Assembly: GCA_022835495.1 (NCBI GenBank)
Contig: BQOK01000001.1
Coordinates: forward strand, 3,038,001 to 3,102,000
DNA: 64,000 nt
Direction: 5' to 3'
Origin: Oscillospiraceae bacterium
Lineage (GTDB): Bacteria > Bacillota > Clostridia > Oscillospirales > Ruminococcaceae
Shown here: piece after piece, positions 47,658 through 57,034 of the stretch
How the letters are laid out: the number at the start of each line of letters is the position of its first letter
How positions within the stretch are numbered: position 1 is the first letter of the stretch
Made by a program: the position numbers and the translations under genes
Notes under the pieces: generated by a model
Databases searched by the model: none
The model's input: the letters and a program-made list of their open reading frames with translations, nothing else
What the model was told of the DNA's origin: nothing

Positions 47658-48779
47658 ATGGCGCCCATCCGCGTTTTACAGTGCGTGGCCGGGCTGGATC
47701 ATGGCGGCTACGAAAGCCTTCTCATGAACCTGTACCGTCATACGGACACCACGCTGGTCCAATTCGATTTTCTCAGCTCCTTTCCCGGCGTATACGAGGC
47801 CGAGATCCTCGCCCGCGGCGGCGTCATCCATCGGATTCCCTTCATCACACAAAAGGGTCCCTTCGCCTATACCCATGCGCTCAATAAGATTCTCGCCGCC
47901 CATCCGGAGTACCGCATCGTCCACAGCCATATGGACAAATTCAGCGGTCTGGTCATGCGGCAGGCCCGCCGCGCCGGCATTCCGGTGCGCATCGCCCACA
48001 GCCATAACACCCAAAACGAGGGGGGCCCCGCTTTTCAACTGGTAAAAAACTACTATGGCCGCATGGTGCTTCCCAACGCCACCCACCTCTTTGCCTGCAG
48101 CCGGGCGGCGGCGGGCTGGATGTTCGGGCCCAAAGCCCCCGATGCCCATATCCTGCCCAACGGCGTCGATCCCGCGCGTTTCGCACCAAATCCCGCCGCG
48201 CGGGGGGCTGTCCGGGCAGAGCTGGGCCTCGCGCCCCAGGCGCCCGTCTTCGGCCACGTGGGCCGGTTCACCCCTCAAAAAAACCACGAACAGCTGCTGG
48301 ATATTTTCGCCGCCATCGCCGCCCGGCAGCCTGCCTCGGTCCTTTTGCTGGCCGGCACCGGCCCTTTGCAGGGCGAAATGCGCCGCAAAGCTGGAGCCCT
48401 CGGCCTCCAAAGCAATGTGCGTTTTCTCGGCGCGCGGCAGGATATTCCCCAGCTTTTGCAGGCTATGGACTGCTTTCTGTTTCCTTCCCTGCACGAGGGC
48501 CTGCCCGTAACCCTGGTGGAGGCCCAGGCCGCCGGCCTGCCGGTGCTGGCCAGCGCCGCGATCACACGCGAGGTATGCATCACGCCGCTGGTGCAGCTGC
48601 GCGGCCTCAGCGACCCTCCCAAAGTCTGGGCTGAGGCTGCTCTCACCGCCGCCGGGCAAAGCCGGCACAGCCGCACCAGCCCGCTGGAAGCCATTGCCGC
48701 CGCCGGGTACGACATCCGGGCCACCGCCGCCTGGCTGCAGCGCTTTTATCTGGAGCATTGGCAGCCCCGCCTGCCTTAA
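47658..48779 (+). CDS. GT4-family glycosyltransferase (EpsF/CapM-like)
   Basis: A 373-residue GT-B enzyme of the capsule/exopolysaccharide type. N-terminal acceptor domain: VLQCVAGLDHGGYESLLMNL; C-terminal donor domain: FGHVGRFTPQKNHEQLLDIF and the E-x7-E motif SLHEGLPVTLVEAQAAG. It transfers a sugar from a nucleotide donor to a growing lipid-linked chain at the inner face of the membrane. The start at 47658 has AAAGGGGG upstream. It opens the rightward operon. Confidence 0.9.
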   Translation: MAPIRVLQCVAGLDHGGYESLLMNLYRHTDTTLVQFDFLSSFPGVYEAEILARGGVIHRIPFITQKGPFAYTHALNKILAAHPEYRIVHSHMDKFSGLVMRQARRAGIPVRIAHSHNTQNEGGPAFQLVKNYYGRMVLPNATHLFACSRAAAGWMFGPKAPDAHILPNGVDPARFAPNPAARGAVRAELGLAPQAPVFGHVGRFTPQKNHEQLLDIFAAIAARQPASVLLLAGTGPLQGEMRRKAGALGLQSNVRFLGARQDIPQLLQAMDCFLFPSLHEGLPVTLVEAQAAGLPVLASAAITREVCITPLVQLRGLSDPPKVWAEAALTAAGQSRHSRTSPLEAIAAAGYDIRATAAWLQRFYLEHWQPRLP

Positions 48780-48820
48780 CGCGGGCCCGGCGCTGCTTCT
48801 TCTCAAAAAAGGAGGCCTCT

Positions 48821-49798
48821 ATGGAACAGCCCCTCGTCACGGCGGTAGTCCTGGCATACAACGCCGGTCCCTATCTTTTCCCCTGCCTCCAAAGCGTGGC
48901 CGCCCAGACCTGGCCTGCCTTGGAAGCAGTGGTGGTCAACAACGGCAGCACCGACGGCTCCGGCGCGGTGTGCGGCGCCTTTGCCGCAAAAGACCCGCGT
49001 TTTTCGGTGCTGCACGGCACAAATCTGGGCAGCACGGGCGGGCGGGCGAAGGGGCTCGCCGCCGCAAAGGGCGACTATGTGTTTTTTGTGGATGGCGACG
49101 ACCTCCTTCACCCGCATTTTGTCCAGACCCTTGTGGAAGCCTGCCTCTCCGCCTCCCTGCCTGCCGCGGCCTGCCGGGTTCTGCCCTTTTCCGGGCAGCC
49201 GCCCGTGCCCGCCATCGAAGCCGGCCCCCTTCAAACTCTTCCGGCTCCCGCCCACCTCAACGCGCTTTTGCACAACAAGCAGGTGGAATACAGCCTGTGC
49301 AACAAGCTCTACCACCGCTCGCTTTTCGCCGGCGTACCCTTCTCCTGCCCGGTCAGATACAACGAGGATCTCTATCTCAACTGGCTGCTGCTGAAAAATG
49401 CGGCAGGCCTTGCCCTCAGCGGGCTGGGCGGCTATTTTTATCGCCAGCATCCCGCCAGCATCACCCATCGGCCCTTGGAGGCCGCTTTTCTCACCGAGCA
49501 GCAGTGGGTGGCCTCCTTTATCCGGCAGGATGCGCTGGGCACCGCGCTGGAACGCTCCTCAGAGGCCTTTTACTACGAAAAGCTGCTCTATCTCGACAGC
49601 ATGATCCTTCGCCAACCCGACCGGCATCCCTTCGCCGCCCTGCACAAAGACCTGCAAAAAGAGCTGCGCTCCGGCCTTCGCTCCGCGCTGGGCGCGCCCG
49701 GGCTCTCCCTGCCGCTCAAGCTCACCGCGCTGGTGGCTTGCGGCTGCGCCCCCGCTTATGCCCTTTTGTGCCGCGCTCTGCTCACCGACCGGCGCTGA
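48821..49798 (+). CDS. GT2 glycosyltransferase
   Basis: A 325-residue GT-A enzyme: VTAVVLAYNAGPYLFPCLQS at the start, VVVNNGSTDGSG, and the metal-binding DGDDL in YVFFVDGDDLLHPHF. The C-terminal half includes NKLYHRSLFAG and NEDLYLNWLLLK, features common to the other GT2 genes downstream. It has AAAAAAGGAGG before the ATG. It differs most from the later paralogues and probably transfers a different sugar. Confidence 0.88.
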   Translation: MEQPLVTAVVLAYNAGPYLFPCLQSVAAQTWPALEAVVVNNGSTDGSGAVCGAFAAKDPRFSVLHGTNLGSTGGRAKGLAAAKGDYVFFVDGDDLLHPHFVQTLVEACLSASLPAAACRVLPFSGQPPVPAIEAGPLQTLPAPAHLNALLHNKQVEYSLCNKLYHRSLFAGVPFSCPVRYNEDLYLNWLLLKNAAGLALSGLGGYFYRQHPASITHRPLEAAFLTEQQWVASFIRQDALGTALERSSEAFYYEKLLYLDSMILRQPDRHPFAALHKDLQKELRSGLRSALGAPGLSLPLKLTALVACGCAPAYALLCRALLTDRR

Positions 49799-49820
49799 CC
49801 GCGCCCTTTAGAGGAACACA

Positions 49821-51056
49821 ATGAAGCTTTTGTTGATTCTGGACAGCGTGGAATATCCCCTCGCCCCCAACCCCGTCTTGGCGCGGCGGGTAGCTGCCTG
49901 CCTGGCGCAGAGGGGGCACGCGGTGGATCTCCTGGAACTTTGGGACGGTGAGACCCCGCCCCCCTCGGCGCCGGGGTGCCGGCAGTTCCCCCTCGCCTTT
50001 GCCGACGAGCGCGAAATGAACCGCGCGCTGGAATTCGGCCAGAGCGGCAGCACGCCTGTGCCCCTGCGCCTGGCGCGCCTGTGCCGCCGTCCCTCTGCGG
50101 CCCTGGCCGCCGTGCGGCAGCTCGCCCTCAAGCGCCCCCGCCGGGTCACGGCGGCCCGCCGGGAGATTGAACGGCTGGACCGCCTTTATCATTACGATGC
50201 CGCTGTGGCGGTGGCCGCCCCCTACGCGGGCAGCTTCGCTCTGGCGGGCGCCGCTTTCGGCGGGCGCAAGGCCAGCTGGCAGATGGACCCCTACGCCGCC
50301 AACCGCAGCTATGCCGCCCCTGGCGCCTGGGAAAAAGAGCTCGAGCTGGGCCGATCCATGGACCATATTTTTACCGCGCCCACCGCTGCCGGCGATTTCG
50401 CTCCCGGCGCGCCGCTGGCCGCACTCGCTGCCAAAATGCAGGTGGTAGACTTTCCCGGTCTTGTCCCTCCCACGGCCCAAAGCAAGCCCGTGCCCGGTGC
50501 GCCGCTCCGCTGCGTCTTTGCCGGCAGCCTTTACCCGCAGCTTCGTACCCCCCACTTCGCGCTGGAGCTCTTTGCCGCGCTGGATCTTACGGATGTCCAG
50601 CTCTCCTTTCTGGGCGGCGGCTGGCAAAACTACCCCGCCTGCCTTCTTCCTCCCTATTACGATATCCTGGGCGATCGGCTCACCGTCGCCGGCCCGGTCC
50701 CCCCCTCGCAGGCGGCCGCCGCCCTTGCCGGGGCCGACGTGCTGCTCAGCCTGGGCAATGGGGTCGACAACCAGGTCCCCAGCAAGCTGTTTGATTACCT
50801 CGCCTCCGGCAAGCCCATCCTGCACCTGGCAAAGCTCCAATCCGATCCCTGTCTTGCTTATCTGGAAAAATGGCCCCTGGCCTGTATTGTACAGGAATCG
50901 GAAGGCGTCACTCCCCAGGTTCTGGCCCGGGTGTGTGCCTTTCTGCGCGAAAAAGGGCGCCTGCGTCTGCCTTTCGCCGAGGCGGCGCGGCTTTATCCGG
51001 AAAACACGCCGGAACATGCTGTTTCTCTCTTCGAGCGCGCGTTCGCCGCGCCCTGA
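49821..51056 (+). CDS. GT4-like glycosyltransferase
   Basis: A 411-residue GT-B-like protein beginning MKLLLILDSVEYPLAPNPVL. The C-terminal domain holds AAALAGADVLLSLGNGVDNQ followed by VPSKLFDYLASGKPILHLAK, typical of GT4-type enzymes that recognise the donor. The usual E-x7-E is replaced by a weaker form, so the exact family is less certain. It follows the GT2 gene by 22 bases and ends 36 bases before the membrane protein gene. Confidence 0.78.
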   Translation: MKLLLILDSVEYPLAPNPVLARRVAACLAQRGHAVDLLELWDGETPPPSAPGCRQFPLAFADEREMNRALEFGQSGSTPVPLRLARLCRRPSAALAAVRQLALKRPRRVTAARREIERLDRLYHYDAAVAVAAPYAGSFALAGAAFGGRKASWQMDPYAANRSYAAPGAWEKELELGRSMDHIFTAPTAAGDFAPGAPLAALAAKMQVVDFPGLVPPTAQSKPVPGAPLRCVFAGSLYPQLRTPHFALELFAALDLTDVQLSFLGGGWQNYPACLLPPYYDILGDRLTVAGPVPPSQAAAALAGADVLLSLGNGVDNQVPSKLFDYLASGKPILHLAKLQSDPCLAYLEKWPLACIVQESEGVTPQVLARVCAFLREKGRLRLPFAEAARLYPENTPEHAVSLFERAFAAP

Positions 51057-51092
51057 CCTATGCCCAAATCACTCTGAAAGGAGGCGTCGCTC

Positions 51093-52571
51093 TTGGCAAA
51101 AGCGCTGCATCGGGCATTCCACGTCGGTTTTTCCCTCCTGTGGGGCTGGCTGTTTTTGAACAGTGTGCTGCGCTGGCAGAACAACGGGGCTGCCGCTCTG
51201 GCGGCAGGGCTGGGGCTGGCCGCCTTGTTTTTTCTCCTCGCAAAATTTGCCGCGCCCCGCCTGGATCGCCTAAGCCCCAAAGCCTTCCGGCTGGGCTTCG
51301 GCTTGGCGTTTGCACTCTATGCCGCCCTGTTCTGTTGGCTTGCCTGGCTTCTGGCCGAAATCCCCATCATGGACCTGGCCGCCGTTCTGCAAACCCTGCC
51401 CGAGCTTTTAGAAAACGGCCGTTTCGGTGTTTGGAACGCCTATTATGTGATCTGCAACAACAACCTCGGCCTGGCGCTGGTGCTGGGCGGCTGGTATAAG
51501 CTTGCGGGTATTTTTGGTTTTGTTCCCGGCGCTGACCTTGCCGGGGTGGCTCCCGGCATTGCCCTAAATGCTCTGGCCATTCTCGCCTCGGTGGCACTGG
51601 TCTGCCTGCTGGCCCGGCGGCTGTTCCGCTCCAACGGCGCGGTGGCCCTGGCCTTTGTGCTCTGTGCGGGCTTCGCCCCCTTTGTGCTCTATGCGCCCAC
51701 TTTCTATTCCGACACCCTCTCGCTGCCCTTTGCCCTGCTGGCTCTGCTGGCCTGGACTTACTATCGCACCGAGCCGCGGCCCGGCCGCCGTTTGGCCCTG
51801 CTGGCCTGCATGGCGGCGGCCGCCTTTTTCGGCTACGCGATTAAGGGGAGCGTGGTGGTTGTGCTGGCCGCCCTCATCCTCCAGCTGTTTCTTGAAAAGG
51901 GGGGCAAGCAGGCCGCCAAGGCGGCCCTCGCGCTGGTGCTTTGCTTTGGCCTTCTCTTCGGGAGCTATCGCGCCTGGCAGCGGCTCAGCTTTATCGACTG
52001 GGCTGAGGAGGATGCCCTCGCCCTGCCCCTCACCCTGTGGTTTTGCTACGGCAGCCACGACGAGGGCAATTACTCCCAGGCAGATTTTGACGCCGCCATG
52101 AGTGTTGACACTCTGGCGGAGCGCAAGGCTTTGCTGAACGCACGGCTTGTCCAAACCTACCGCTCCTATTCTCCGGCCCAACTGGCTGAATTCATGACTC
52201 AAAAAGCCGCCATCACCTGGGGCGACGGGCTCTACGACGCACAGGAATTTTTGGCCACGCCCCAGCGCGCCAATTGGACCCACCGCTTCATTTTGGAGGG
52301 GCAGCCTGGCTATATGCCTCTTATATATTACTGCCAGGCCTATCTTTACATGCTGCAGCTGCTCCTTTTGGCAGGTGCGGTGTCAGCGGCTGTAAAGAAT
52401 GCCGCCCCGGGCCCCCTCACTCTCGCCCGGCTCTGCGTGACGGGGCTGATCTTCTTTTTGAGCTTTTGGGAAACCAAAGCCCGTTATGCGTTCAATTTCA
52501 CGCCGCTGCTGCTGCTGCTGGCCTTGGCCGCGCTGCTGAATTTGGCACGCGTGCATTCCACTCATCCTTAA
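51093..52571 (+). CDS. GT39/GT-C-like integral membrane protein
   Basis: A 492-residue protein with about eleven membrane helices. The large first external loop contains EIPIMDLAAVLQTLPELLEN and NNNLGLALVLGGWYKLAG, an arrangement like PMT/ArnT-type glycosyltransferases that use polyprenyl-linked sugars. The TTG start at 51093 is supported by AAAGGAGG eight bases upstream. It is the only multi-span protein in the rightward operon and could act as a transferase on the outer face; a polymerase is a less likely alternative. Confidence 0.68.
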   Translation: MAKALHRAFHVGFSLLWGWLFLNSVLRWQNNGAAALAAGLGLAALFFLLAKFAAPRLDRLSPKAFRLGFGLAFALYAALFCWLAWLLAEIPIMDLAAVLQTLPELLENGRFGVWNAYYVICNNNLGLALVLGGWYKLAGIFGFVPGADLAGVAPGIALNALAILASVALVCLLARRLFRSNGAVALAFVLCAGFAPFVLYAPTFYSDTLSLPFALLALLAWTYYRTEPRPGRRLALLACMAAAAFFGYAIKGSVVVVLAALILQLFLEKGGKQAAKAALALVLCFGLLFGSYRAWQRLSFIDWAEEDALALPLTLWFCYGSHDEGNYSQADFDAAMSVDTLAERKALLNARLVQTYRSYSPAQLAEFMTQKAAITWGDGLYDAQEFLATPQRANWTHRFILEGQPGYMPLIYYCQAYLYMLQLLLLAGAVSAAVKNAAPGPLTLARLCVTGLIFFLSFWETKARYAFNFTPLLLLLALAALLNLARVHSTHP

Positions 52572-52578
52572 ATTTTCA

Positions 52579-52616
52579 GCCAGCGCTCCCGCCGGGTTTT
52601 CCTGCAGGGCGCTGGC
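52579..52616 (+). terminator. Terminator-like hairpin after the membrane protein gene
   Basis: GCCAGCGC pairs with GCGCTGGC across a 22-base loop, then TTGCTTTT. It precedes an internal promoter, so the operon is divided here. Confidence 0.55.
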
Positions 52617-52659
52617 TTGCTTTTGCGGTGCAGTCTGCCCGCCTCTTCTCCCGGCTTTA

Positions 52660-52688
52660 TTGCAAACAGGCCTCCATTTTGGTATAGT
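52660..52688 (+). promoter_or_regulatory. Internal promoter for the GT2 cluster
   Basis: TTGCAA (52660-52665), 17-base spacer, TATAGT (52683-52688). It strongly resembles the promoter at 47470-47498 (TTGCAAA, CCTC, TTTGGTATA and TTGTTCT at the same relative places) and would give separate expression of the genes from 52769. Confidence 0.75.
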
Positions 52689-52768
52689 ATATCTGTATTG
52701 TTCTGCGGATCTGTTCCCCCGTCCCCTTTTGGGCAAAGCTCTGTTTTGCAGGCGGAAAGGACAAGCCT

Positions 52769-54028
52769 ATGAAGCTTTTTTGGATGCTGAACTTTTTGCC
52801 CCCGGAACTGTCCAAAGCCCTGGGCCTGCCCCCGCAGGCCAGCGGCAGCTGGGTCCAGGCCCTGCGCGAGGAGCTGGCCGTTCTTCCCGGCGCGCCGCAG
52901 CTGGTGCTCTGCGGCTATACTCCCCAGGTGCGCGCGCCCCAGCGGCGGGTGCTCAGCGGCACGGCCTATCTGGCCCTGCCCGCCGCCGGGGGCAAGCAAG
53001 CCCTGGCCCGGGCGCTGGCCGAAGAGCGGCCGGACCTGGTGCTGCTCTTCGGCACCGAGAGCGAACACGCCCTCTGGGTCCTGCAATGCTTCGACCCAGC
53101 GCGCATCCTGGTCTATATCCAGGGCCTCGCAGGTCCGTGCGGCCAGCATATGGCCGACGGCCTGCCGCCCCGCTTTCTGCACCGCCAGCCTTTCAAGGAG
53201 GTTTTGGCCGGCCGCACCGGCGGGGCCACCGTGCGCCAGCTGGCCGCGCGCCTCACCGCCCGGGGCGAGCGGGAAAAGCAGGTGCTGGCTCTCGCCCGTC
53301 ACGTGCTGGGCCGCACCGGGTGGGACAAAGCCTACTGTGAACAGCACGCCCCGGCCGCGCAGTATTACCCCCTGGGCGAGATTCTGCGCCAGCCCTTTTA
53401 CGCGGGCGGCTGGCGGCGGCAGGGGTGCATCCCCCACCGCATTTTCGTCAGCCAGGGCAACCTTCCGCTCAAGGGGCTGCACCGGGCCATCGAGGCCCTG
53501 CCTGCACTTTTGCGGGTTTTCCCCGACGCCGCCCTCTTTGTAGCGGGCTGGCCCCCGCCCGACAAAGGCCCCCTGCTTCGCCCGGCCATGCGCTGGCTGG
53601 CCGAATATCCGGGTTATCTCGCCGCCCTCGCCGGGCGGCTCGGGGTGGTGGACCGGGTGCACTACACCGGCGTTTTGGATGCCGATGCCATGCGGAAAGA
53701 GTTTCTGAAAAGCGAAACCTATCTGCTGTGCAGCAGCATCGAGAACAGCCCCAATTCTCTGGGCGAGGCCATGCTGCTGGGCATGCCCTGTGCCGCGGGC
53801 GCGGTGGGCGGCGTGCCCAGCCTGCTGACCCACGGTGCCGAGGGCGTCCTGTTTGATCCCGAAGCGCCCGGGGCCCTGGCCGCCGCCCTGGCCGGGCTCT
53901 GGTCCGATCCTGCCCGGGCGGACGCGCTGGGGGCCGCCGCGCGCTCCCGCGCCCTGGCCGACCACAACGGTCCGGCCATCGCGGCGCAGCTGCTGGCCAT
54001 CTGCCGCCAGGTGCTCGCCGGGCTCTGA
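52769..54028 (+). CDS. GT4-family glycosyltransferase
   Basis: A 419-residue GT-B enzyme: MKLFWMLNFLPPELSKALGL at the start, ILVYIQGLAGPCGQHMADGL, and a donor domain with FVSQGNLPLKGLHRAIEALP and LCSSIENSPNSLGEAMLLG, where the two glutamates of the E-x7-E motif are present. It belongs to the retaining GT4 group and likely adds one residue of the repeat unit. GGAAAGG precedes the ATG. It opens the second transcription unit of the rightward cluster. Confidence 0.86.
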   Translation: MKLFWMLNFLPPELSKALGLPPQASGSWVQALREELAVLPGAPQLVLCGYTPQVRAPQRRVLSGTAYLALPAAGGKQALARALAEERPDLVLLFGTESEHALWVLQCFDPARILVYIQGLAGPCGQHMADGLPPRFLHRQPFKEVLAGRTGGATVRQLAARLTARGEREKQVLALARHVLGRTGWDKAYCEQHAPAAQYYPLGEILRQPFYAGGWRRQGCIPHRIFVSQGNLPLKGLHRAIEALPALLRVFPDAALFVAGWPPPDKGPLLRPAMRWLAEYPGYLAALAGRLGVVDRVHYTGVLDADAMRKEFLKSETYLLCSSIENSPNSLGEAMLLGMPCAAGAVGGVPSLLTHGAEGVLFDPEAPGALAAALAGLWSDPARADALGAAARSRALADHNGPAIAAQLLAICRQVLAGL

Positions 54029-54054
54029 TCCAACCTGAAACGAGGTGACCCGCC

Positions 54055-55011
54055 ATGGGCCAAACGCCGCTGGTGACCGTGCTGGTCACCACCTACAACC
54101 AGGAAAAATACATCGCAAACGCGCTGGACAGCGTCCTGGCCCAGCGCACCGATTTCCCCTTTGAAATCTATGTCAGCGAGGACTGCGGCTCCGACGGCAC
54201 CCGCGCCATCCTGGAAGGGTACGCGGCCCGTTACCCACAGCAGATCCGCCTGCGCCTGCGCAGCAGGAACGTGGGCATCAGCCGCAACTGGTACGAGGGC
54301 CTCTCCGCCGCCCGGGGGCAGTATGTCTGCACCCTCGAGGGCGACGACTGGTGGCTCGACGACCACAAGCTTCAAAAGCAGGTGGACTTTCTGCGCGCCC
54401 ATCCGCAGTACGCGGCGGTCAGCCACACCCTTCTCCTTACCGACGACGCGGGCAGCACCTACGGCACCCTGCCGGCCGACCCGCGTATCCTGGGCAAGAA
54501 CGCCTCGCTGCCGCTTTTTCTGCGGGGCGTCACCTACTCCTGCACCGCCTGCCTCGCCAAAAACATCTTCCGCATCCCCGACCCAAAGCGCGAGGCTTAC
54601 GTCACCGCCAACCGCAGCATCGCGGACTTTGCCCTGTGCATGCTGTATCTGGACGCCGGGCCTGTGTTCGTGCTGCCCCAGGCCATGGCAGCCTACCGGG
54701 TGGCCGGCTCGGATCCCAGCCACCAAAACTACAACGGCCGCCAAAGCGGCGCGCAAAAATACGCCGATTTTCTCGACACGGTCCTGGCCAGCCGCGCCTA
54801 CTGGGCGGGCAAATACCATTTCGGCCGGTGCCTTTTGGCGGGCAGCTTCTATCCCTTCATCGACCGGGTAAAGTACGGCGGCCTGGGCCCGTTTCTTCAC
54901 CAGATGCGGCGCCTGCCCCTGGGCGTAAAGCTGGCCTTCCCATTCTATTTTGCGGGCCGGTGCCTGGGGCTTGTGTGGAACAGGCTGGCAAGGGGGGCAA
55001 AGCATGGGTGA
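54055..55011 (+). CDS. GT2 glycosyltransferase
   Basis: A 318-residue GT-A enzyme: LVTVLVTTYNQEKYIANALDSV, IYVSEDCGSDGTR and the metal-binding EGDDWW in YVCTLEGDDWWLDD. This 'EDCSxDGT/EGDDYW' form is common in rhamnan or galactan-type transferases and separates it from the FECILVDDGSPDG group downstream. AACGAGGTGA precedes the ATG. The stop overlaps the next gene's start by eight bases. Confidence 0.87.
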   Translation: MGQTPLVTVLVTTYNQEKYIANALDSVLAQRTDFPFEIYVSEDCGSDGTRAILEGYAARYPQQIRLRLRSRNVGISRNWYEGLSAARGQYVCTLEGDDWWLDDHKLQKQVDFLRAHPQYAAVSHTLLLTDDAGSTYGTLPADPRILGKNASLPLFLRGVTYSCTACLAKNIFRIPDPKREAYVTANRSIADFALCMLYLDAGPVFVLPQAMAAYRVAGSDPSHQNYNGRQSGAQKYADFLDTVLASRAYWAGKYHFGRCLLAGSFYPFIDRVKYGGLGPFLHQMRRLPLGVKLAFPFYFAGRCLGLVWNRLARGAKHG

Positions 55012-56008
55012 GCTTCTTCTCAGCGTCATCGTCCCGGTCTACAACGCGGCGGCCACCCTGAACGCGTGCGCGGCCAGCATCCTGGACCAGCTGCCCCAGG
55101 ATTCCGAGCTTCTTTTGGTGAACGACGGCAGCACCGACGGCTGCGCCGCCCTCTGCGACGCGCTGGCCGCCGCGGACGCCCGGGTGCGGGCGCTGCACCA
55201 GCCAAACGGGGGGGCCTCGGCCGCCCGCAACGCGGGCCTCGCCGCTGCCCGCGGCCGGTATCTCCAATTCGTGGACGCCGACGATCAGCTTATGCCCGGC
55301 CTCTACGCCGCCGCGCTGCCCCACCTCGCCGGTGCCGACCTCTTTTTCTTCGGCATTGCCGGGCCGGGCGGCCTGCCGCGGGACCGCCTGCCCTCCGGGC
55401 CTGTTCCTGGCCTTGCCTCGCTGCGGGCGGATTTTCCCTATTACCTCGTGGAGACCGGCCTCTTCGCCGCCCTTTACAACAAGATCTACCGCGCCTGCCT
55501 GCTGCGGGGCCTCCGCTTTGACCCGGCGCTTCGGATCAACGAGGATCTTCAGTTCAACATGCAGGCGCTGGCAAGGTGCGGGGCGGTCTTTTTCGATCCC
55601 ACCCCCTACTACCTCTACAACGACACGGCAGACGGCAGCCTCTCCCGCCGCCTGCGCACCGACCTTTTAGACGCGGAGGTCTATACCCGCCCCGCCGTGC
55701 TGGGCTTTTTGTCCGCCTGCGGCCTGAACGGCGAAGAAGCAGCCTCTCTCCTGCGCCGGCGGCAGGGCAACGTGGCCGCCGCCCAGTGCGCCCTGCTGCT
55801 GGGCCGGCCCGGCAAGCTCACATTTTCCCAGTACCGGGCGCTCTTTTCCCGGGCCCTCGGCCCCGCTCACTGCCGGGCCGCCGTGCTGGCCTGGGTCAAA
55901 CAGAACTACAGCGCCGCGCCGCGCGCGTTTTACAGCGCCTGCGTGCGGCTCCGCCTGGCGGGCGGCCTTGCCGCCCTGTGCCGTCTGCGCGGCCGCAGCT
56001 GCCCCTAA
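55004..56008 (+). CDS. GT2 glycosyltransferase
   Basis: A 334-residue member of the paralogous group: LSVIVPVYNAAATLNACAAS, LLLVNDGSTDGCAALCD, NGGASAARNAGLAAARG and the metal site VDADDQ. The C-terminal half has NKIYRACLLRGL and NEDLQFNMQAL. ATG at 55004 has AGGGGGG upstream and overlaps the previous gene. Donor and linkage cannot be read from sequence. Confidence 0.87.
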   Translation: MGELLLSVIVPVYNAAATLNACAASILDQLPQDSELLLVNDGSTDGCAALCDALAAADARVRALHQPNGGASAARNAGLAAARGRYLQFVDADDQLMPGLYAAALPHLAGADLFFFGIAGPGGLPRDRLPSGPVPGLASLRADFPYYLVETGLFAALYNKIYRACLLRGLRFDPALRINEDLQFNMQALARCGAVFFDPTPYYLYNDTADGSLSRRLRTDLLDAEVYTRPAVLGFLSACGLNGEEAASLLRRRQGNVAAAQCALLLGRPGKLTFSQYRALFSRALGPAHCRAAVLAWVKQNYSAAPRAFYSACVRLRLAGGLAALCRLRGRSCP

Positions 56009-56020
56009 AGGAGGCCTTTT

Positions 56021-57034
56021 ATGCCCACCATCAGCATCATCACCACCGTATACGATGCAAAAGAATATCTGCCCGCCACTGTGGCCAGCATTTTGGCCCA
56101 GACCTTTGCGGATTTCGAGCTCATCCTGGTGGACGACGGCAGCCCCAACGGCTGCGGCGCTCTGTGCGACGCCCTGGCCGCGCAGGACGGGCGCATCCGG
56201 GTGCTCCACAAGCCCAACGGGGGCCCCGCCAGCGCGTCCAACGCGGGGCTCGATGCCGCCCGCGGCCAATACATCAGCTATGTGGACTCGGACGATCTGC
56301 TCCGTCCCGACTTTTTGCAGACCCTGTACGGCATGCTCCAAAGCAGCGGCTGCCCCCTTGCGGCCTGCGGCGCGGCCTGCATCGATGAAAACGGCATCCC
56401 CATCGACCGCACCGTGACCCTCGCGCCGGACCTGCTGGGCAAGCAGGACGCCCTGCGCCAGTTCTACGATGTGTTTCGGGACGGGGGCATGTACTCCATG
56501 GTCACCTGGAACAAGCTCTACGACGCGCGCCTGTTCCAAGGCGTGCGCCACGACGAGACCATGTTCTACGGCGACGACGCCAACATCATGCCCCGCATCT
56601 ACGCCGGCCATCAAATTGTTTGCTCCAACGAGCCCCTCTACCTCTACCGGGTCCGGGCGGGCAGCATGACGGCGGGGGCCTTCTCCCCCCAAAAGCTCGA
56701 CGACCTGCGCCTGTACGGCGATTGGGTGGACTTTTTCGCCCGCAGGCCCGGCTATGGGGATCTCGCCGCCTGGTCGGTGGCCCGGTACTGGCAGGTGTTT
56801 TACCTGTTTTACGTGCACGCGCGGCAGGCGGGGCCGCTCTCGCCCGCGCTGGCAGCAGGCTTTTCCGCCCACAAAAAAAAGCTGAACGCGCTGCTGGGGC
56901 GCATCCTGCGCTGCCCCCATGTGCCCGGCTTTGAAAAGCTGCGGGCGGTGCTCTTCACGGCCAGCCCCGCCCTGTGCTACAAACTCGCCGTCGCCCGCGG
57001 CGCCCTGACCGCAGAAAAAGGAGGCACGCCATGA
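56021..57034 (+). CDS. GT2 glycosyltransferase
   Basis: A 337-residue GT-A enzyme: ISIITTVYDAKEYLPATVAS, FELILVDDGSPNGCGALCD, NGGPASASNAGLDAARGQ and VDSDDL. The later part shows NKLYDARLFQGV and YGDDANIMPRIYAG. It shares the DDGSPxGCGALCDA block almost identically with neighbours, showing recent duplication. AAAGGAGG lies before the ATG and the stop overlaps the following start (ATGA). Confidence 0.88.
   Translation: MPTISIITTVYDAKEYLPATVASILAQTFADFELILVDDGSPNGCGALCDALAAQDGRIRVLHKPNGGPASASNAGLDAARGQYISYVDSDDLLRPDFLQTLYGMLQSSGCPLAACGAACIDENGIPIDRTVTLAPDLLGKQDALRQFYDVFRDGGMYSMVTWNKLYDARLFQGVRHDETMFYGDDANIMPRIYAGHQIVCSNEPLYLYRVRAGSMTAGAFSPQKLDDLRLYGDWVDFFARRPGYGDLAAWSVARYWQVFYLFYVHARQAGPLSPALAAGFSAHKKKLNALLGRILRCPHVPGFEKLRAVLFTASPALCYKLAVARGALTAEKGGTP

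Noticed and set aside
49782-51017. A 411-codon minus-strand frame opposite the GT4-like gene
   Set aside because: Same-length shadow of the plus-strand gene, no ribosome site; the plus-strand gene fits the operon.
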